Notes under the pieces: generated by a model
What the model saw: only the letters and a program-made list of their open reading frames with translations
Told to the model about the DNA's origin: nothing
Database searches by the model: none
Assembly: GCF_009391885.1 (NCBI RefSeq)
Contig: NZ_VZII01000034.1
Span: forward strand, 1 to 59,101
Reading direction: 5' to 3'
Length of the DNA: 59,101 bases
Origin: Pseudomonas sp. MN1F
Lineage (GTDB): Bacteria; Pseudomonadota; Gammaproteobacteria; Pseudomonadales; Pseudomonadaceae
Position numbers and translations under genes: made by a program
Part shown: piece after piece, positions 54,952 through 59,101 of the stretch
Layout of the letters: each line of letters starts with the position of its first letter
Numbering within the stretch: the stretch's first letter is position 1

Positions 54952-57316
54952 CCAGACTTCACAGTTTTACGCGATCTTGACCAATGTCGGGGCCGCCAAG
55001 CAGGCTAACGCGGATGCGCTGGGCGTTCCCTGGACCTTTAGTCAGATGGCGGTCGGCGATGGCAATCCGGCCGGCCTGGAGAATCCACCGCACCCGATGC
55101 CGGTGGCCACGCAAACCGCGCTGCTCAACGAGTGGCGCCGTGCACCGCTCAACCAGTTGAAGGTCGACCCGAGCAATGCGGCGATCATCATCGCCGAGCA
55201 GATCATCCCGGCCGACGTGGGTGGCAAGTGGATTCGTGAAATCGGCTTGTATGATGCCGCTGGCGACCTGGTGGCGGTGGCCAACTGCCCGCCGACCTTC
55301 AAGCCGCTGCTCAGTCAGGGCTCTGGTCGCACCCAGGTGGTGCGCCTCAATCTGGTCATCAGCAATGCCAGTAACGTGCAGCTGAAAATTGACCCGTCGG
55401 TGGTGCTGGCAACGCGCGAATATGTCGACAGCCGGCTCACCGAGGAAATCAGCAAGCTGGATAACAAGCAATCGGTGCGCGCGGCCACCACGGCCAACAT
55501 TACCCTGTCGGGTCTGCGGACGGTCGACGGTGTTGTGCTGGCGGCCGGCGATCGGGTGCTGGTAAAGAACCAGACGCAAGCCAAGGAAAACGGCCTGTAT
55601 GTCGTGGCGGCGGGTGCCTGGCCGCGCGCCTCGGATGCGGATATCAGCGCCGAGGTAACGCCGGGGCTGGTGGTGGCGGTCGAGCAGGGCACGACCCTGG
55701 CCGACACTATCTGGCAGCTGATCACCGATGCCCCGATTGTGCTGGGCACCACGGCGCTGACCTTCCGTGACATTACCGATGGTTTCGCCCGCCTGTTGTC
55801 GCCGGCCTTCACCGGTACGCCAACCGCCCCAACGCCTGCGCAGTTCGACACGACGCCGGTGGTGGTCAACGCCGCGTTTGTGAAGCGCATGGGGGTGGAG
55901 TATGCCGGCTATTCGAACTATGCAGCCTCGACCGCTCTGGCGCTTTCTGAGGTCGGCAAGTTGGTGGCCTTTGCCAATGCGGCCACCCCCATGACGGCCA
56001 CGCTGCCGACGGGTGGCACCATCACGCCAGGCGCTACGGTGACGTTGCTGTGTGGCCAAGGCACGCTTACGGTCACGGCTGCTGCCGGCGATTCGATTGA
56101 TGCGGTTGGGGTGCCTGGCGACGTTGTCATGGGCCAAGGCGATACCGCTGAATTCATTCGCAACGGCTCCCTGTGGCGCCTGATCGGCGGTACGGCGCTG
56201 CTGCGCTACTCGGCCATTATGCAGGGCGAAACCTGGCTCACCCCGGCGCAGTTCGACAACACCAAGAAGCTGGCCACCACCGAGTTTGTGCAGCGCGCGC
56301 TGGGCAGCTTTTCAGGGGCGGTGACGTATGGCGCTAACGTCACCCTGACCAAGGCCGACGTCGGCAAGGTCATTCGTTTGTCGGGTACGGGGTACACGGT
56401 AACCCTGCCATTGGTCTCTACGCTGGTGGAAGGCGCCTCGCTTGCTATTCAGCATTCCGGCACCTCGGGCACTCAGACGGTGGTGGTGCAAGGTGGCGAC
56501 GTCATCGATCCAGGCGCTGGCCTGGTTACGTCACTGACGTTGAACATGGGCGATACCGCAATATTGGTGCGTGCCGGCGGCAGTTGGGCGCTAATCAGCG
56601 GTAGCGCAGCGCTCAGCTATGTGGATCGGCCCACCCTGGCGCAGTTCGACAGCAGCCGCCAGTTGGCGACCACCGAGTTTGTCCAGCGCGCCCTGGGCAG
56701 CTTCAGCGGCTCCACCAGCATTGCCGCCAGCCGTGCGCTGACCGCTGCTGACATTGGCAAGCGCATTGAGTTGGCGAACGGCGTTACGGTCACGCTGCCG
56801 GACACCTCGACAGTGCCCCAGGGTGCGACTGTGTTGATTTCAGCAGGGCCAACGGCGACCACGGCGCGCGTCACTGTTGCCGCCAGCGATCAGTTGGCAA
56901 TGAACAACCTGTCAATGGCGGTGCCCTACACGCTCGCCGCTGGCGGCGACTTCCTGGCCATTCGAGAATCCAACGTATGGCGTTGCCACTTCGGTACTGA
57001 GCCGCTGCGCAACTCGCCGTTGTTCGCTGCCTCTTTTTCGGTCTCGGGTTACTCCAAGATGCCCAATGGCGATGTCGAAATGTGGGGCATGACTGGCGGC
57101 TCCGCGCCGGGCGCGATCACCCCGGTGACCTTCCCAATGGCATTCCCTAACGCGTGCCATAACATCCAGATGACCTATGTGGACTCTGGCACGCAGTCAC
57201 CCGCCAGCCGTGGCGGCCCTGTCCAGGTGGGTAGCTATTCCAAAACGGGGTTCAACTACTCCCATTCGGGCAGCAGCAGTGCCGCCCAGCATTTTTGGCG
57301 CGCCAAGGGCAGCTAA
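54944..57316 (+). CDS. Tail fibre (gpH-like) with internal modules
   Basis: 790 residues. The N-terminal ~150 residues (MVDQTSQFYAILTNVGAAK) are the baseplate-attachment domain of P2-like fibres (DUF3751). Then a domain with NGLYVVAAGAWPRASDAD. Three related modules of about 130 residues each begin AQFD (near residues 304, 441 and 565) and share LATTEFVQRALGSFSG in the last two. The C-terminal tip (NGDVEMWGM, VTFPMAFPNACHN) resembles gp53-like receptor-binding ends. It determines host range. Confidence 0.92.
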   Translation: MVDQTSQFYAILTNVGAAKQANADALGVPWTFSQMAVGDGNPAGLENPPHPMPVATQTALLNEWRRAPLNQLKVDPSNAAIIIAEQIIPADVGGKWIREIGLYDAAGDLVAVANCPPTFKPLLSQGSGRTQVVRLNLVISNASNVQLKIDPSVVLATREYVDSRLTEEISKLDNKQSVRAATTANITLSGLRTVDGVVLAAGDRVLVKNQTQAKENGLYVVAAGAWPRASDADISAEVTPGLVVAVEQGTTLADTIWQLITDAPIVLGTTALTFRDITDGFARLLSPAFTGTPTAPTPAQFDTTPVVVNAAFVKRMGVEYAGYSNYAASTALALSEVGKLVAFANAATPMTATLPTGGTITPGATVTLLCGQGTLTVTAAAGDSIDAVGVPGDVVMGQGDTAEFIRNGSLWRLIGGTALLRYSAIMQGETWLTPAQFDNTKKLATTEFVQRALGSFSGAVTYGANVTLTKADVGKVIRLSGTGYTVTLPLVSTLVEGASLAIQHSGTSGTQTVVVQGGDVIDPGAGLVTSLTLNMGDTAILVRAGGSWALISGSAALSYVDRPTLAQFDSSRQLATTEFVQRALGSFSGSTSIAASRALTAADIGKRIELANGVTVTLPDTSTVPQGATVLISAGPTATTARVTVAASDQLAMNNLSMAVPYTLAAGGDFLAIRESNVWRCHFGTEPLRNSPLFAASFSVSGYSKMPNGDVEMWGMTGGSAPGAITPVTFPMAFPNACHNIQMTYVDSGTQSPASRGGPVQVGSYSKTGFNYSHSGSSSAAQHFWRAKGS

Positions 57317-57325
57317 AGGGGTCAT

Positions 57326-57748
57326 ATGAAGGTTTATTTTGCATCGGATGGAGGCTTCTACAGCCTCGACTTTCAGGGCTATGTGCCGGCAGGATCGGTC
57401 GAAGTGACGGCTGAGGATTACAGCGCCCTGCAGGCCGGACAGCTGCAGGGCAAGTGGATCGTGGCGAATAGCCAAGGCTATCCGGTGCTGCAGGCGCCGG
57501 AGGAGACGCCGGGCTATCTGGCCTCGGTTGAACGCGGCTGGCGTGACATGCAGCTGGCCGCCACGGACAGCCTGGTGGTCCGGCATCGCGACGAGTTGGA
57601 GGAGGGCGTGGCCACCACGCTGACGACTGAGCAATACGCCGAGCTGCAGGCCTATCGACGCGGCCTGCGTGACTGGCCTGACTCGGGCGAGTTTCCGCTG
57701 ACAAATCATCGGCCGGCGACCCCGGCCTGGCTCGCTGAGCAAACTTAA
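57326..57748 (+). CDS. Tail fibre assembly protein
   Basis: 140 residues. An N-terminal beta hairpin region (YFASDGGFYSLDF) and a C-terminal half with the pattern ERGWRDMQLAATDSLVVRHRDE and LTTEQYAELQAYRRGLRDWP, as in tail-fibre assembly chaperones. It follows the fibre gene as P2 G follows H. Confidence 0.88.
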   Translation: MKVYFASDGGFYSLDFQGYVPAGSVEVTAEDYSALQAGQLQGKWIVANSQGYPVLQAPEETPGYLASVERGWRDMQLAATDSLVVRHRDELEEGVATTLTTEQYAELQAYRRGLRDWPDSGEFPLTNHRPATPAWLAEQT

Positions 57749-57749
57749 G

Positions 57750-57780
57750 ACGCCCCGCACTGACGGGGCGTTTTCTTTTC
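57750..57780 (+). terminator. Terminator after the fibre-assembly gene
   Basis: ACGCCCCG and CGGGGCGT form an 8-bp stem with loop CACTGA, followed by TTTCTTTTC. It separates fibre genes from the sheath-tube genes, which probably have their own promoter in P2-like phages. Confidence 0.8.
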
Positions 57781-57832
57781 TGCTGTACCACCTGGCCCTG
57801 CTCTGCGGGGCCTTCTTGTATCTGGAGAGTCT

Positions 57833-59011
57833 ATGAGCGGTTTCTTTCACGGCGTTACCGTAACGAACGTCGACACCGGCGCGCGCAGCATTGCCCTGCC
57901 GTCGTCCTCGATCATTGGCCTGGTCGACACCTTCACCCCTGGCCCCGGTGCGGACGGTACGCCGACCGCCAAGGCCAACGACCTGGTACTGATCACCAGC
58001 GAGCGCGAGGCGGTGGCCGCGTTCGGTGCCAACTCGGCGATCACCAAGGCCTGCCGGGCGATCTACACCCGCGCCAAGGCGGTGATCGTCGCCTGCGGCG
58101 TAGCCAAGGTCGAGGACGCGGCCGCGCAGACCTCGGCGATTATCGGCGGCGTGCTGGCCGATGGCACCCGTACCGGCCTGCAGGCGCTGCTGGACGGCAA
58201 AAGCCGCTACAATGCCCAGCCGCGGCTGTTGGTGACCCCCAAGCACAGCGCGACCCAGGCTGTCGGCACCGCCCTGGTGGCGCTGGCCGACAAGCTGCGC
58301 GGCATCGCCATCATCGACGGCCCCGGTACCACCGATGAGGCAGCGATGGCCTACGCCGCCGAGTTCGGCGCCAAGCGCGCGTTCATGGTCGACCCTGGCG
58401 TCAAATACTGGGACACCGACGCCGAGGCGACCGTGGATGCCCCGGCGTCGGCCTGGGTGGCCGGCCTGTTCGCCTGGACCGATAACGAATACGGCTTCTG
58501 GGCCTCGCCGTCGAACAAGGAGTTCGTCGGCATCACCGGTACCTCCCGCTCGGTGGAGTTCCTGGATGGCGACGACACCTGCCGGGCCAACCTGCTGAAC
58601 AACGCCAACATCACCACCATCATTCGCGATGACGGCTACCGCCTGTGGGGCAACCGCACGCTGTCGAGCGATCCGAAATGGGCCTTCGTCACCCGCGTGC
58701 GCACCATGGATATCGTCATGGACGCGATTCTGTACGGCCACAAGTGGGCGGTAGACCGCTCGATCACCGCGACCTATGTCAAGGACGTGACCGAGGGCCT
58801 GCAGGCGTTCATGCGCGACCTCAAGAACCAAGGTGCAATTATCAACTTCGAGGTGTTCGCGGACACCGAGCTGAACACCGCCAGTCAGTTGGAGCAGGGC
58901 AAGGTGTACTGGAACATTCGCTTCACCGATGTGCCGCCGGCCGAGAACCCCAACTTCCGCGTCGAGATCACCAATCAATGGCTGACCGAAGTCCTCGACT
59001 CGGCCGCATAA
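57833..59011 (+). CDS. Contractile tail sheath protein (FI-like)
   Basis: 392 residues. It starts MSGFFHGVTVTNVDTGARSI; SSSIIGLVDTFTPGP and the C-terminal FTDVPPAENPNFRVEITNQWLTEVL are diagnostic of the P2 FI family. It contracts to drive the tube into the host. A ribosome site GGAGA is just upstream. The tube gene follows after 12 bases. Confidence 0.95.
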   Translation: MSGFFHGVTVTNVDTGARSIALPSSSIIGLVDTFTPGPGADGTPTAKANDLVLITSEREAVAAFGANSAITKACRAIYTRAKAVIVACGVAKVEDAAAQTSAIIGGVLADGTRTGLQALLDGKSRYNAQPRLLVTPKHSATQAVGTALVALADKLRGIAIIDGPGTTDEAAMAYAAEFGAKRAFMVDPGVKYWDTDAEATVDAPASAWVAGLFAWTDNEYGFWASPSNKEFVGITGTSRSVEFLDGDDTCRANLLNNANITTIIRDDGYRLWGNRTLSSDPKWAFVTRVRTMDIVMDAILYGHKWAVDRSITATYVKDVTEGLQAFMRDLKNQGAIINFEVFADTELNTASQLEQGKVYWNIRFTDVPPAENPNFRVEITNQWLTEVLDSAA

Positions 59012-59023
59012 GGAGCGCATCAC

Positions 59024-59101
59024 ATGGCAATGATTCCCGAAACCCTGGCCAACCTGAACCTGTTCGTCGACGGCATCAGTTTCCAGGGCGACGTACCCAG
59101 C
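59024..59101 (+). CDS. Tail tube protein (FII-like), 5' part only
   Basis: Only 26 codons are inside the window. AAGGAG precedes ATG 59024. MAMIPETLANLNLFVDG is the typical start of P2 FII tube proteins, and the position directly after the sheath gene agrees. It continues beyond the right edge. Confidence 0.85.
   Translation, partial: MAMIPETLANLNLFVDGISFQGDVPS

Larger units (their letters stand above)
31018..59101. mobile_element. Hybrid temperate prophage (lambda-like head, P2-like tail), left part
   Basis: Integrase, excisionase, CI/Cro switch, CII-like gene, primase, holin, terminase, capsid genes and contractile-tail genes follow in temperate-phage order. Every structural gene is intact in the window, so there is no sign of decay here. 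The left boundary is uncertain: it may be as far out as the palindrome near 28.24 kb, which would put the three cargo genes inside. The right end, the remaining tail genes, any endolysin and attR lie beyond the window. Confidence 0.92.

Overview
The window is a piece of a fluorescent Pseudomonas chromosome, closest in gene order and protein sequence to the P. putida group. It joins a conserved housekeeping block (bases 1 to about 28,000) to the left part of a prophage-type element that runs off the right edge. Codon use in the first part is GC-rich and uniform. The order bamA-skp-lpxD-fabZ-lpxA-lpxB-rnhB-dnaE-accA-tilS-pyrG-eno-ftsB-ispD-(LysR)-adhC-fghA-ispF-truD-surE-pcm-nlpD-rpoS-rsmZ-fdxA-mutS is the usual Pseudomonas order, with one gap: kdsA, normally between pyrG and eno, is absent.

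Region 1 (1-5.7 kb) is the outer-membrane and lipid A operon. Region 2 (5.8-15.6 kb) holds replication, fatty-acid, tRNA-modification, CTP, glycolysis and division genes. Region 3 (15.6-24.5 kb) holds isoprenoid genes (ispD, ispF), formaldehyde detoxification (adhC-fghA) with a divergent LysR regulator, and the surE-pcm-nlpD-rpoS stationary-phase cluster. Downstream of rpoS lies the small RNA RsmZ, complete with a GacA upstream box, promoter, GGA-bearing hairpins and terminator. Region 4 is fdxA and mutS on the minus strand.

At about 28.2 kb the character changes. After a nearly loopless palindrome with 27-bp arms come three AT-richer cargo genes: a TPR-like protein, a HEPN-like protein with an R-X6-H motif, and a PIN_8-type nuclease. 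They are followed by a tyrosine integrase and a leftward early operon carrying excisionase, a C5 methyltransferase and a PrtN-family activator. The switch region has CI and Cro with five copies of a 14-bp operator arranged like lambda OL and OR, and recognisable pL and pR promoters. The rightward early genes are CII-like, a TraR-type zinc finger and a primase/helicase, followed by a repeat array with at least seven exact TGTTGGGT units that may be an origin or an activator site. Then come a possible late regulator, a holin, a candidate cos site resembling lambda's, and lambda-like packaging and head genes (Nu1, A, W, B, C with a nested scaffold, D, E). These are fused to a P2-like contractile-tail module (V, W, J, I, fibre, fibre assembly, sheath, tube). 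This makes it a hybrid temperate myovirus. It sits beside mutS, the locus where P. fluorescens-group bacteria often carry tailocins (mutS/cinA); the right end is not in the window.

The most notable unexplained structure is an 11-base motif, CCTCTCACCAC. It is displayed in the loops of three stem-loops with unrelated stems, one in the pL leader and two between cro and the CII gene, always on the transcribed-sense strand. It looks like a cis-acting RNA element shared by both early transcripts. The HEPN/TPR/PIN cargo cluster is the second candidate for an undescribed system.
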